Below, in pieces: positions 44,896 through 52,752 of a DNA stretch of 64,000 bases. Within the stretch, counting starts at the first letter, position 1. Each line of letters starts with the position of its first letter. The notes beneath the pieces are model-generated. The model did not search any database. It was not told where the DNA came from and saw only the letters and a list, made by a program, of their open reading frames with translations. The position numbers and the translations under genes were made by a program. The stretch lies in NCBI RefSeq assembly GCF_916700565.1, contig NZ_CAKAKO010000004.1, positions 859,979 through 923,978 of the forward strand, in the 5' to 3' direction. The DNA is from Xenophilus sp. Marseille-Q4582 (GTDB lineage: Bacteria > Pseudomonadota > Gammaproteobacteria > Burkholderiales > Burkholderiaceae_C).

Positions 44896-45894
44896 ATGTC
44901 ACACCTTTGCCCCGCTGCTTCTTCCCGCATGGCAGCCCTGGGCCTTGGCCTGTGGGCCGCCCTGACCCTGGCCGCCCCGGCCCAGGCCCAGTCCTACCCC
45001 GACAAGCCCGTGAAAATCATCGTGCCCTATGTGGCGGGCTCGCCGGCCGACACGGTGGCCCGCACGCTGGGCGAGGGCCTGGCCCCGCGCCTGGGCCAGC
45101 CCGTCATCGTCGACAACAAACCCGGCGCTAACGCGCTGATCGGCACGCGCGAAGCGGCGCGCGCCGCGCCCGACGGCTACACGCTGGTGATCGGCAACCT
45201 GGACACGCAGGCGCTGAACCCGCTGCTCTACAAGCAGGCCGGCTACGAACCCGCGCGCGATTTCGCGCCCGTGGTGCTGGTGTCGCGGCCCACGCTGATG
45301 CTGGTGGCGCGCCCGGGCCTGGCCGTGAACAGCGGTGCCGAACTGATCGCGCTGGCCAGGTCGCAGCCCGGCAAGCTGAGCTACGGCACCTGGGGCCTGG
45401 GCAGCGTGGCGCACCTGTGGGGCATCCAGCTCGAACAGACGGCCGGCGTGGACCTGCTGCATGTGCCCTTCCAGGGCTCGCCCGCCGCGGCCACGGCGCT
45501 GATGGGCAACCAGATCGACCTGATGTTCATGTCGCCCGCGCAGGCGCTGCCCAGCGCGCAGCAGGGCAAGCTCAAGATCATCGGCGCCACGGCGGCGCAG
45601 CGCGTGAAGGCCTGGGAGCAGGTGCCGACGCTGGCGGAGCAGGGCTTCACGGGCTACGAAGGCCAGACCTGGTTCGGCATCCTGGCGCCGGCCAAGACGC
45701 CGCCCGCCATCATCGAGCGCCTGAACCGCGAGCTGGACGCCGTGCTGAAGGCGCCCGCGACGGCGCAGAAATTTGCCGCCATGGCCATGACGCCCGAAGG
45801 CGGCGCGCCGCAGGCGCTGGCGCAGACGATGAAGGCCAGCAGCGAGCGCTGGAAGCAGGTGATCGCCGAGAAGAAGATCCAGTTGGATCCGTGA
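44896..45894 (+). CDS. Bug/TctC-type tripartite transporter receptor, no. 4
   Basis: A 332-residue receptor with signal ALGLGLWAALTLAAPAQAQS. KIIVPYVAGSPADTVARTLGEGL, VIVDNKPGANALIGTREAARAAPDGYTLVIG, FQGSPAAATALMGNQIDLMF and VPTLAEQGFTGYEGQTWFG are family blocks. The ATG gives MSHLCPAAS before the signal. Last gene of the island and the fourth such receptor in about 6.2 kb; the four are clearly diverged, not recent copies. Confidence 0.87.
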   Translation: MSHLCPAASSRMAALGLGLWAALTLAAPAQAQSYPDKPVKIIVPYVAGSPADTVARTLGEGLAPRLGQPVIVDNKPGANALIGTREAARAAPDGYTLVIGNLDTQALNPLLYKQAGYEPARDFAPVVLVSRPTLMLVARPGLAVNSGAELIALARSQPGKLSYGTWGLGSVAHLWGIQLEQTAGVDLLHVPFQGSPAAATALMGNQIDLMFMSPAQALPSAQQGKLKIIGATAAQRVKAWEQVPTLAEQGFTGYEGQTWFGILAPAKTPPAIIERLNRELDAVLKAPATAQKFAAMAMTPEGGAPQALAQTMKASSERWKQVIAEKKIQLDP

Positions 45895-45982
45895 GGCTGC
45901 GCCCGCGCGGCGCGTGGTGTGGAACCAGGGCGTCATGGGGCAGGGCGAGAATGCGCGCTTCCTGAGCTTCGGAACCCACGCG

Positions 45983-46330
45983 ATGCGCTTCCCTTCGTTG
46001 TCTTCGGCCCCGGCCCGGTTCGCCGTGCGCGCCGTGCCTCTCGGTGCGCTCGCGCTGCTGCTCGCCGCCTGCGCCGCACCGTTCCAGCCCAGCCTGGGGC
46101 CCGGCGCGCCGGTGCCCGGCACGCATGGCTCCGCCCCGGTCGCGGCCAACATGAACTGCGCCAAGGCGGGCGAGTCCTTCTTCCAGCGGCCCTGGCAGAG
46201 CACGGCCTTTGGCGGCTCGCGCATGCGGCCCGACGGCAACTACGAAGTCATCCTCAACAACGCGGACGGGCGGCGCGCCGTTTGCGTGGTGAACGGCTAC
46301 GGCGTGGTGCTGGACCTCATTCCTTTCTGA
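45983..46330 (+). CDS. hypothetical lipoprotein, 115 residues
   Basis: A signal peptide ends in a lipobox-like LLAAC at residues 27-31 after ARFAVRAVPLGALALL. The mature part has two cysteines (MNCAKAG, AVCVVNG) that could form a disulphide, and MRPDGNYEVILNNADGRRAVCVV. Function unknown. Confidence 0.6.
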   Translation: MRFPSLSSAPARFAVRAVPLGALALLLAACAAPFQPSLGPGAPVPGTHGSAPVAANMNCAKAGESFFQRPWQSTAFGGSRMRPDGNYEVILNNADGRRAVCVVNGYGVVLDLIPF

Positions 46331-46484
46331 GGGCCAGAAAAGCAGAAAAGCGGCCGGCGCGCGTCGACCCGGCCATGCAGGGGCCGGGGCTTGCAAGACG
46401 GTGCCGTGAAGGCCCCATGCCCGCCGGTGGAGATGCGGCCAGGCGCCGGCAGCCCGCCAAGGCCCGTGCTATCGTCCTGGAGCT

Positions 46485-46496
46485 AGGGTTTTCCCT
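46485..46496. promoter_or_regulatory. AGGG-TTTT-CCCT inverted repeat
   Basis: A 4-bp inverted repeat around TTTT, within CTAGGGTTTTCCCTTAAT, in an A/T-richer patch about 90 bp before the MFS gene. It is a plausible operator or promoter element for that gene. The arms are short. Confidence 0.3.
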
Positions 46497-46582
46497 TAAT
46501 TCGCCCCGGTGCCCCTGACGAGCGGCGAGCCCTGCGCCGCGCCCGCGTGGCTCGCCCCCTCTCCAGACGAACGCCCCTTTCC

Positions 46583-47812
46583 GTGAACCCGAGCTTCAGT
46601 GCCGACGCGTCCGCGTCGCCTTCCTCCGCACCTGCGTCCCCCGCCCATTTCCTGCGCGCCGTGCTGGCGCTCGGCGTGGGCGGCTTTGCCATCGGCACCG
46701 GCGAATTCGTCATCATGGGCCTGCTGCCCGAGGTGGCGCAGGACTTGGGCGTGAGCATTCCCCAAGCCGGCCACGTGATCAGCGCCTACGCGCTGGGCGT
46801 GGTGGTGGGGGCGCCGCTGCTGGCCGTGGCCGCCGCGGGCTGGGGCCGCCGCGCGCTGCTGATGGCGCTGATGGCCGTGTTCGCGCTGGGCAATTTTGCC
46901 AGCGCCGCCGCGCCGGGCTATGTCTCGCTCAATGCGCTGCGCCTGTTCAGCGGCCTGCCGCACGGCACCTACTTCGGCGTGGCGGCACTGGTGGCGGCCG
47001 GGCTGGCGCCGCCCGGGCGGCGCGCACGGGCCGTGGGCCTGGTCATGCTGGGGCTGACGGGCGCCACGCTGGTGGGCGTGCCCATCGCGGCCTGGCTGGG
47101 CCAGCACTGGGGCTGGCGCGCGGCCTTCGTCTTCGTGGGCGTGATCGCATTGCTGGCGGTGGCCATGATCCGGCGCGACGTGCCGCACATTCCCGCCGCG
47201 GCCGGCGCCAGCCCGCTGCGCGAGCTGGGTGCGCTGCGGCGCAAGCAGGTCTGGCTCACGCTGGGCATCGGCGCCATCGGCTTCGGCGGCATGTTCAGCG
47301 TCTTCAGCTACATCAAGCCCACGCTGGTGGAGGTGTCGGGCCTGTCGGTGGGCCATGTGCCCTTCGTGCTGGCGCTGTTCGGCGTCGGCATGGTGGCGGG
47401 CAACGTCGTGGGCGCGCGCCTGGCCGACAAGGCGCTGATGCCCACCATCGGCGGCCTGCTGGTCTATGCGCTGGGGGTGCTGCTGGCCTTCGTGCCGGCC
47501 GCGCACCACTGGGCCTCCGCGGCGCTGGGCGTGTTCTTCATCGGCACCATGGTGGCCATGGGGCCGGCGCTGCAGATCCGGCTGATGGACGTGGCCGGCG
47601 ACGCGCAGACCCTGGCCGCCGCCCTCAACCATTCGGCCTTCAACGCGGCCAATGCGCTGGGCGCCTGGCTGGGCGGCATGTCCATCGCGGCCGGGCTGGG
47701 GTGGACGTCGACCGGCTGGGTCGGCGCGCTGCTGGCGCTGGCCGGCCTGGGCATCTTCGCCTGGGCGCTGGCCGACGCGCGGCAGGCGGATGGCGCCGCT
47801 GCTCCGCGCTGA
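46583..47812 (+). CDS. MFS drug-resistance-type exporter (AraJ/YdhP-like)
   Basis: A 409-residue transporter with 12 predicted helices. GVGGFAIGTGEFVIMGLLPEVAQDLGVSIPQAG is the typical start of the AraJ/YdhP/sugar-efflux branch of DHA1 antiporters. SGLPHGTYFGVAALVAA and LVMLGLTGATLVGVPIAAWLGQ are further blocks. The start is taken as GTG at 46583; GTG at 46547 would add 12 residues. Substrate unknown; small toxic compounds or sugars are usual for the branch. Confidence 0.83.
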   Translation: MNPSFSADASASPSSAPASPAHFLRAVLALGVGGFAIGTGEFVIMGLLPEVAQDLGVSIPQAGHVISAYALGVVVGAPLLAVAAAGWGRRALLMALMAVFALGNFASAAAPGYVSLNALRLFSGLPHGTYFGVAALVAAGLAPPGRRARAVGLVMLGLTGATLVGVPIAAWLGQHWGWRAAFVFVGVIALLAVAMIRRDVPHIPAAAGASPLRELGALRRKQVWLTLGIGAIGFGGMFSVFSYIKPTLVEVSGLSVGHVPFVLALFGVGMVAGNVVGARLADKALMPTIGGLLVYALGVLLAFVPAAHHWASAALGVFFIGTMVAMGPALQIRLMDVAGDAQTLAAALNHSAFNAANALGAWLGGMSIAAGLGWTSTGWVGALLALAGLGIFAWALADARQADGAAAPR

Positions 47813-47945
47813 GGCGCCACTCGGCGCTTGAAGAGCCGAACGAAGGCCGTCGGCCTGCGCCTACGGCCGGCGGCGGCGCTGGCTGCGCCGCGGGCCGGGC
47901 GATGGGGCGCAGGGTCAGGGCATGTTCCGTTTTCCGGAGATCGAC

Positions 47946-48197
47946 ATGCCCGCTTCATCGCCTGAAACCACCGACCAAAAGCGCTCCACCGGCGCGGCCG
48001 CCGCAGCCGCGAAGTCCGACGCACAGACCGTCGTGCGCAAGCCGCAGGCGCCTGTTTCCGCGTCCACGCCGGCACCGAAGGAAGAGCCCGAACCGCGTTT
48101 CGAGCCCTCGATCCCGCTCGATGGCAAGGACGAGGAGGGCGAACGCATGATGGAAGAGCTGGGCCGCGAGCGCCGCCAGAAGGAGGGCACGACGTGA
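47946..48197 (+). CDS. hypothetical protein, 83 residues, low complexity
   Basis: MPASSPETTDQKRSTG opens a hydrophilic, Ala/Pro/Glu-rich protein that is probably disordered, ending in GKDEEGERMMEELGRERRQKEG. CGGAG sits six bases before the ATG. An in-frame ATG at 47922 would add eight residues. No family recognised. Confidence 0.45.
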   Translation: MPASSPETTDQKRSTGAAAAAAKSDAQTVVRKPQAPVSASTPAPKEEPEPRFEPSIPLDGKDEEGERMMEELGRERRQKEGTT

Positions 48198-48409
48198 GCC
48201 TGCATGCCCACAGGCCGGGCCCGGTCCGGCGCGGCGCCACGGCCGCACGGGCCTGGCCGCCGCATCTTCTGCAGGGGGCCGTCATGCCTGCGCCCGGCCC
48301 CCCGGCACCGCTGCCGCCCGAGCCTGCGGACGTGCCGCCGCCGGCACCCGCGCCACCGGTGCCGCCGCAGCCCGAGCCCGAGCCGCTGCCCGCACCCTTC
48401 CCGGCTTAG
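48194..48409 (+). CDS. possible proline-rich 71-residue protein
   Basis: A GTG overlapping the previous stop (GTGA) opens a frame whose second half is almost entirely Pro/Ala/Glu (PPEPADVPPPAPAPP). Coupling by overlap supports it. Composition and lack of any recognisable fold make it doubtful. Confidence 0.3.
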   Translation: MSLHAHRPGPVRRGATAARAWPPHLLQGAVMPAPGPPAPLPPEPADVPPPAPAPPVPPQPEPEPLPAPFPA

Positions 48410-48449
48410 GGGCACAGGGCCGGCCTGGGCCCAACGGGCCGCCCGGCCC

Positions 48450-49289
48450 TCAGGTGTTCCAGATCCGCGGGCTGTCCCCGCCCCGCTGCCACAGCTGCTG
48501 CCGCCACGCCGACCACACGCGCCGCAGCAGCGCGAAGGCGGGTTCCACCACCGGCGCCAGCGCACGCAGCACGATCACCTGCGGTTGCGGGCTGGTCACG
48601 CCGGCGGGGAGCGGGGAGGCCTCGCCCCGCGCCTCGGGCAGCAGCGCGCGCGCCAGTTCCAGCAATCGTTCGCGCCGCGCGCGCGCCAGCGGCGTGCCGC
48701 TCAGGATGAACAGCGAGGCCAGGCAGCGGTGGCCGGCCAGGCCCAGCGGACCGTCGAGCAGGCGCGCGTCGTCGGCCGCGATGCGGCCGCGCTCCAGCCA
48801 CACGCCAGGCCATTCGATGTGCTGCTGGAAGTGCCCGGCCCCGAAGGGCTTGTGCGCGTGGGGCAGGCCCAGCGCCGTCACGTCCCAGCCGATCATCTCG
48901 GCGCCGGGGGCCAGCTCCAGTTCCAGCCGGTTCTCGGCCAGGCAGCCGCTGTAGCACAGGGCTTCCAGCGGCAGCCATTCGAGGCGCGCACCGGCGTCCA
49001 CACGGATGCGCGTGTGCTGCAGCGCGACTTCGCCTTCGCTGCGGTAGAAGCGCGTCGCGCCGGGGGTGGTGATGAGGCCGTGGCTGCCTGCCGCGGCCTG
49101 CACGCGGATGCTCAAGGTGTCGCCGCCCACCAGTCCGCTGGGCGGATGCACGAGCACGTTGTGGCAGATGTCCGGCCCTTCGGGATACAGGCTTTGCAGC
49201 ACGCGCAGCGGGCCTTCGTGGCGAAAGCGCGCGATGCTGCGCGCGCCGTCATGGTGGTAGTCGAGGTCGAGTCGCGCGTGCCAGGGCAT
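48450..49289 (-). CDS. ureD: urease accessory protein UreD (solitary)
   Basis: A 279-residue UreD: HEGPLRVLQSLYPEGPDICHNVLVHPPSGLVGGDTL, TTPGATRFYRSEGEVALQHTRIRVDAGARLEWLPLEALCYSGC, GWDVTALGLPHAHKPF and LARALLPEARGEASPLPAGV. UreD scaffolds nickel insertion into urease with UreF and UreG. Here it stands alone. No urease subunit or other accessory gene is in the window, and the urt genes lie 16.5 kb away on the other strand. It appears intact. Confidence 0.9.
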   Translation of the reverse strand: MPWHARLDLDYHHDGARSIARFRHEGPLRVLQSLYPEGPDICHNVLVHPPSGLVGGDTLSIRVQAAAGSHGLITTPGATRFYRSEGEVALQHTRIRVDAGARLEWLPLEALCYSGCLAENRLELELAPGAEMIGWDVTALGLPHAHKPFGAGHFQQHIEWPGVWLERGRIAADDARLLDGPLGLAGHRCLASLFILSGTPLARARRERLLELARALLPEARGEASPLPAGVTSPQPQVIVLRALAPVVEPAFALLRRVWSAWRQQLWQRGGDSPRIWNT

Positions 49290-49432
49290 GGGGAGAGTCT
49301 AGGGGCCGCGACCGGGACGGCCGGGAAGCCGCGGCGCGGTGCCGCGCGAGGCGATGGAATGCCTGGGGAACGGGCGGGATCGGGCGCGCGGGGAGGAAGG
49401 CAGCGGGCGGCCGAGCGGCGATGGCGACGGTG

Positions 49433-49702
49433 TCAGTCGTCGTCGAGGCGCGCGCCGCGGCGCAAGGGGGGCTCGGCCGGGGCCTTCGCTTCGCGGGCCA
49501 CCAGTTCGCCGCGTTCGGTCACGCCGAAGACCACGGCTTCCGCCTCGTCGCCAAAGCCGGAATTCAGCGGGCTGCGCGGCACCGAGGCCGTGATCAGCTC
49601 CGCCGCCTTGAGCAGGCGCACCTGGTCCACGTCGTCGCGATGCCGAACCACCAGCGGGAAACGGGCGTTGCGGATGAGGCGGTTCAGGAATTCCATGGAC
49701 AT
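49433..49702 (-). CDS. hypothetical protein, 89 residues
   Basis: MSMEFLNRLIRNARFPLVVRHRDDVDQVRLLKAAELI has regular helical structure with AEAVVFGVTERGELVARE forming a beta-rich second half, then an acidic/basic tail. AGGAGG lies eight bases before the ATG, a near-perfect ribosome site, which supports the gene. Family not recognised. Confidence 0.6.
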   Translation of the reverse strand: MSMEFLNRLIRNARFPLVVRHRDDVDQVRLLKAAELITASVPRSPLNSGFGDEAEAVVFGVTERGELVAREAKAPAEPPLRRGARLDDD

Positions 49703-49882
49703 GCGAAAGGCCTCCTGAGGTCGTGTGCGGATGCGAACGGCAAGGCGTGCGCCGATTCTGTGCGGGCGTGCGCCGCAGCATCAACCGTGGCCGGGAAAGA
49801 CCCGCACCGCTCCAAGCCGATTCGGGGCCGGCCGCGCGGCACGCGTTCACTTTCCTACTCAGGCCTGGCAGCCGGGCGCCGT

Positions 49883-50332
49883 TCAGGACGCCCGGCCTTC
49901 CATCAGCGCCTCCAGGCTCGGCGCCTTCGTGCCCGCCGGCAGGCCGATGCAGGCCACGCGGAAGACCTGTTCCTCCGGGTCGGCGAGCACGGCCTGCCAT
50001 TGCCCGTAGTAGGTGGCGAAAGGGCCCTGCAGCACGCGGCCTCCGTGCGCGGCGGCATCGCGCGCGGCGCGGTCCACGGCGTCGGGGCCGGCCAGCATCA
50101 GCGTGGGGTAGCAGTGCACGGGCGTGGTGGCGGCCAGCGGTGGGCGGCGCTCGGCCAGGCCCAGCAGTTCGTAGGCCGGCCAGGCGTTGAAGCCGAGTTC
50201 GAAGCCCGGTCCCCGCAGCGCGCGATAGATGGGCGAGCGCGGGGCCTCGTCCTCTGGCAGGCCCAGCACGGCGCCATAGAAGGCGCATTGCGCCGCGATG
50301 TTGCGGCAGAAGAAGTTGACGTAGAGCTTCAT
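49883..50332 (-). CDS. VOC/glyoxalase-fold protein
   Basis: A 149-residue protein with the VOC pattern: MKLYVNFFCRNIAAQCAFYGAVLGLPE, FELGFNAWPAYELLG, PTLMLAGPDAVDRAARDAAAHGGRVLQGP, WQAVLADPEEQVFRVA. Members are metal-dependent isomerases or dioxygenases or binding proteins. Its start overlaps the end of the upstream 2OG oxygenase (ATGA), so it belongs to the receptor-oxygenase-VOC operon. A role in the oxidised product's rearrangement is possible. Confidence 0.78.
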   Translation of the reverse strand: MKLYVNFFCRNIAAQCAFYGAVLGLPEDEAPRSPIYRALRGPGFELGFNAWPAYELLGLAERRPPLAATTPVHCYPTLMLAGPDAVDRAARDAAAHGGRVLQGPFATYYGQWQAVLADPEEQVFRVACIGLPAGTKAPSLEALMEGRAS

Positions 50333-51300
50333 GGGGCGGTGGCCTTCGCATCGAGCCCGTAGCTCTGGCGGTACATCTGCTGCAGGTGTTCGCCCGCGGT
50401 GCAGGCTTCGTAGCGCGGCGCCTCGCCGGGCGGCACGGTGCCCGGCACGGCCTCGATGCGCGCGAAGTAGTCGGGCTCGTAGAAGAAGGGGATGGAAAAG
50501 CGCGGCGCGCCGCTGGCGTGCAGGTTGCGCACGCGGTGCGGGTTGGAGTGGTACAGGCCGTTGGTCCAGCGCGGGATCATGTCGCCCAGGTTGACCACGA
50601 AGCAGCCTTCCTGCGGCGTGGCCGCGACCCAGTCGCCTTCGGGCGTCTGCACTTCCAGGCCGCCCAGCCCGTCCTGCGCCAGGATGGTGATCGCGCCCCA
50701 GTCGGTGTGCGCGCCGGCACCGAAGGTGCGCTCGTCGGCGTCGGCCGGATGGGCCGGGTAGCGGATCATGCGCAGCGTGACCATGGGGCTCTCGCTGGTG
50801 GCGTCGAACCAGTCCTCGGGCAGCGCGAGCGACAGCGCCAGCAACTGCATCAGCCGGCGCGACAGGGCGAGCATGGCCTGGATGTAGGCCTCGCACTGCG
50901 CGGGGGCTTCGGGCAGTTCGGCGGGCCACTGGTTGTGGCCGTAGGTTTGGTAGCCGGCCACCACATAGGGGTGGTCGGCCGGGTAGGCCATGCCGCAGTA
51001 GAAGCTTTCTTTCAGGTCGGGCCGCGCGTTCGCGTCCAGCGTCTGCGCGCCCAGGTTCTCGAAGCCGCGCATCGTGGGCGAATGGCGCATGTCCAGCGCC
51101 GCGCGCGTGGCGGCGGGCAGGGTGAGCAGGCGGTCGGCCAGCGCGAACTGCTGGTCGATCAGAGTCTGCGGCACGCCATGGCCGCGCAGGTAGAAGAAGC
51201 CCGAGGCCATGGCCGCGGCGCGCATCTGCGCCGCAACGTCGGCGCTGCGCGCACCGCCGGGCGCCTGCGCATCGCGCAGGTCGATGAGGGGAATGGACAT
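50329..51300 (-). CDS. 2OG-Fe(II) oxygenase, isopenicillin N synthase family (A)
   Basis: A 323-residue cytoplasmic oxygenase: IPLIDLRDAQ, GFFYLRGHGVP, then H-x-D in GAHTDWGAITIL, NLGDMIPRWTNGLYHSNPHRV with the distal His, and RFSIPFFYEP with the 2OG-binding Arg. The family oxidises small molecules with Fe(II), O2 and usually 2-oxoglutarate. The gene follows the NMT1-type receptor by 14 bp, so its substrate is probably the imported ligand. A second member of the family (B) is encoded divergently. Confidence 0.88.
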   Translation of the reverse strand: MSIPLIDLRDAQAPGGARSADVAAQMRAAAMASGFFYLRGHGVPQTLIDQQFALADRLLTLPAATRAALDMRHSPTMRGFENLGAQTLDANARPDLKESFYCGMAYPADHPYVVAGYQTYGHNQWPAELPEAPAQCEAYIQAMLALSRRLMQLLALSLALPEDWFDATSESPMVTLRMIRYPAHPADADERTFGAGAHTDWGAITILAQDGLGGLEVQTPEGDWVAATPQEGCFVVNLGDMIPRWTNGLYHSNPHRVRNLHASGAPRFSIPFFYEPDYFARIEAVPGTVPPGEAPRYEACTAGEHLQQMYRQSYGLDAKATAP

Positions 51301-51314
51301 CCGCGGCTCCGCAA

Positions 51315-52346
51315 TCAGCTGAGCTTGAGCGCGCGCTCGGCGGCCGTGGGCAGGAAGCGGTCGGTCCAGATCTGCGCCACCGAGGGGCTGCTCTTGAGGC
51401 CGAAGGCGGCCACCGTCTCGTCGATGGTGGCCTGCAGGCGCTCGGCCGTCGCGGCCCCCCAGCCGTGGGCGCGCGTGCCCGCGGTCTTCATGCTGCCGTC
51501 CACGATCAGCTGCAGGCGTTCGTGTTCCAGCGCTTCCTGCGCCAAAGGCTCGCGCGCCTTCACGGCGGCGGCCCCGGCGCGCGGATCGGCGATGGCTTCC
51601 ACCCAGCCGCGCGTGGTGGCCTTGACGAAAGCCTTCATGGCTTCGGCCTGCTCCATGCTCTTTGCGTTGGCGACCAGGCCGTTGCCGTACGACTGGAGCC
51701 CGTAGTCCGAGAAGCGGAAGGTGCGGATCTGGTCCAGCCCCATGCCGCGCGCCTTGAGGTTGAGCAGGCCGGTGAAGTAGAAGTAGCCGGCGCCGTCGAA
51801 GTCGCCCTTGACGAAGCGCGTGTCGCCGATGTCGGGCGTCACGTTCTCCCACTTCACGCCCGAAGGGTCGAAGCCCTGCGCCTTGGCGAAGGCCGGGAAC
51901 AGCTTGCGCGAGGCGTTGAAGGGTTGGCCCAGCAGCGTCTTGCCGGCCAGGTCGGCGGGCTTCACGATGGGGCCGTCCTTGCGCACCAGGATGGCGTTCG
52001 GGTTCAGGTCGTACTGGATCGCGACGGCCTTGAGGCCGGCCTCGGGGTTGTTCACGTTGAACTCGACCATGGTCGCGAGGTCGGCGGAAGCCGCGTCGTA
52101 GGCGCCGCTGCCCACCAGGCTGATGGCGGCGGCCGAGCCGTTGCCGGTGTCGATGGCCACATCCAGGCCCGCGTCCTTGTAGTAGCCGCGCTGCTGCGCG
52201 AGCAGGAAGCCCGCGGCGGTGGCTTCCACCTTCCAGCCCAGGTTGAACTTGAACTTCTGCAGCGTGCCCTGCGCACGCACGAAAGGGGTAGCGGCCAGCA
52301 CGCCGGCGGCGGCGCCGGCACGAAGAAGGGAGCGTCGTTGCATCAT
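51315..52346 (-). CDS. ABC transporter substrate-binding protein, NMT1/THI5-like
   Basis: A 343-residue receptor with a twin-Arg-like signal (MMQRRSLLRAGAAAGVLAATPFVRAQ). FKFNLGWKVEATAAGFLLAQQRGYYKDAGLDV is the NMT1/THI5 start; GAYDAASADLATMVEF and DFDGAGYFYFTGLLNLKARGMG follow. Known relatives bind pyrimidines, purines, taurine or aromatic compounds. It is paralogous to the receptor at 62.8-63.9 kb. No permease or ATPase gene is adjacent, so it must share another transporter's membrane parts. Its mRNA leader carries the conserved element described below. Confidence 0.87.
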   Translation of the reverse strand: MMQRRSLLRAGAAAGVLAATPFVRAQGTLQKFKFNLGWKVEATAAGFLLAQQRGYYKDAGLDVAIDTGNGSAAAISLVGSGAYDAASADLATMVEFNVNNPEAGLKAVAIQYDLNPNAILVRKDGPIVKPADLAGKTLLGQPFNASRKLFPAFAKAQGFDPSGVKWENVTPDIGDTRFVKGDFDGAGYFYFTGLLNLKARGMGLDQIRTFRFSDYGLQSYGNGLVANAKSMEQAEAMKAFVKATTRGWVEAIADPRAGAAAVKAREPLAQEALEHERLQLIVDGSMKTAGTRAHGWGAATAERLQATIDETVAAFGLKSSPSVAQIWTDRFLPTAAERALKLS

Positions 52347-52496
52347 GGCGAAGGTTCTCCGAAGTCGGTGAAGACGAGGTCGTGCATCGCCTCGGGGCGC
52401 GGTGCGGCACGGACTTGCCCCGGGCGCACGGCCGGGGGCATTCGGGAGCAATTTCCGGGCGGCTCGGCAGCGGCGGCAGGCCGGCTGCGGAGGGCT

Positions 52497-52546
52497 GAAC
52501 GCTTCTACTCCGGCAGGGGTTGAGCAGCTTCCGTGCCATCGCGCGC
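52497..52546 (-). ncRNA. candidate riboswitch-like leader of the NMT1-type receptor gene
   Basis: Read on the minus strand, this leader has GGCACGGAAG..., a loop, ...CCUGCC, then the conserved GAGUAGAAGCGU. GGCA can pair with UGCC. The same core follows a stem in the divergent leader. It lies about 150 nt before the receptor start. NMT1-motif (xanthine-I) riboswitches are known upstream of NMT1-type receptor genes in proteobacteria. I could not check this sequence against that consensus, so the class is a hypothesis. Confidence 0.45.
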
Positions 52547-52587
52547 AGGCCGGCGATGCACCGGCACAGTGCATCGCCGGCCGCGAA

Positions 52588-52635
52588 GGACGGGCTCGGA
52601 ACTTGCTGCGGTTCTTCCCGAGAGTAGAAGCGTCC
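52588..52635 (+). ncRNA. candidate riboswitch-like leader of 2OG oxygenase B
   Basis: A compact two-stem fold is visible. P1 pairs GGACG (52588-52592) with CGUCC (52631-52635). P2 pairs CUCGG (52595-52599) with CCGAG (52618-52622) and, above it, AAC with GUU. The 3' side of the internal loop, AGUAGAAG (52623-52630), is the part conserved in the divergent leader. Size (48 nt) and shape suit a small aptamer. It lies about 120 nt before the oxygenase start, with GGAGGG at 52650-52655 in between. Ligand unproven; xanthine or urate is the leading guess. Confidence 0.5.
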
Positions 52636-52752
52636 ACCGGGCCTGGCCTGGAGGGAATTGCTCTTCGGTGCCGACGCTGCGTCGCCGAGGGCCAGGCTCT
52701 CGGCATCGCAGCGGCACCGTCCTTCCAACCCCGCATGGAGCGACGCACTGCA

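Larger units (their letters stand above)
52446..52663. repeat. nested inverted duplication between divergent genes
   Basis: Three perfect inverted pairs are nested about a centre near 52565: GAGCAATT (52446-52453)/AATTGCTC (52656-52663), ACGCTTCTACTC (52499-52510)/GAGTAGAAGCGT (52622-52633), and a 14-bp inner pair starting GGCCGGCGATG (52548-52561)/(52569-52582) with a 7-nt loop. Sequence between the pairs is only partly similar. This looks like one leader module present twice, head to head, one per gene. The spacer 52347-52752 holds no gene. Confidence 0.8.

Noticed and set aside
39709..45894. Recent tandem duplication of Bug receptor genes
   Set aside because: The four proteins differ in most positions outside family motifs, so they are old paralogues gathered together, not fresh copies.
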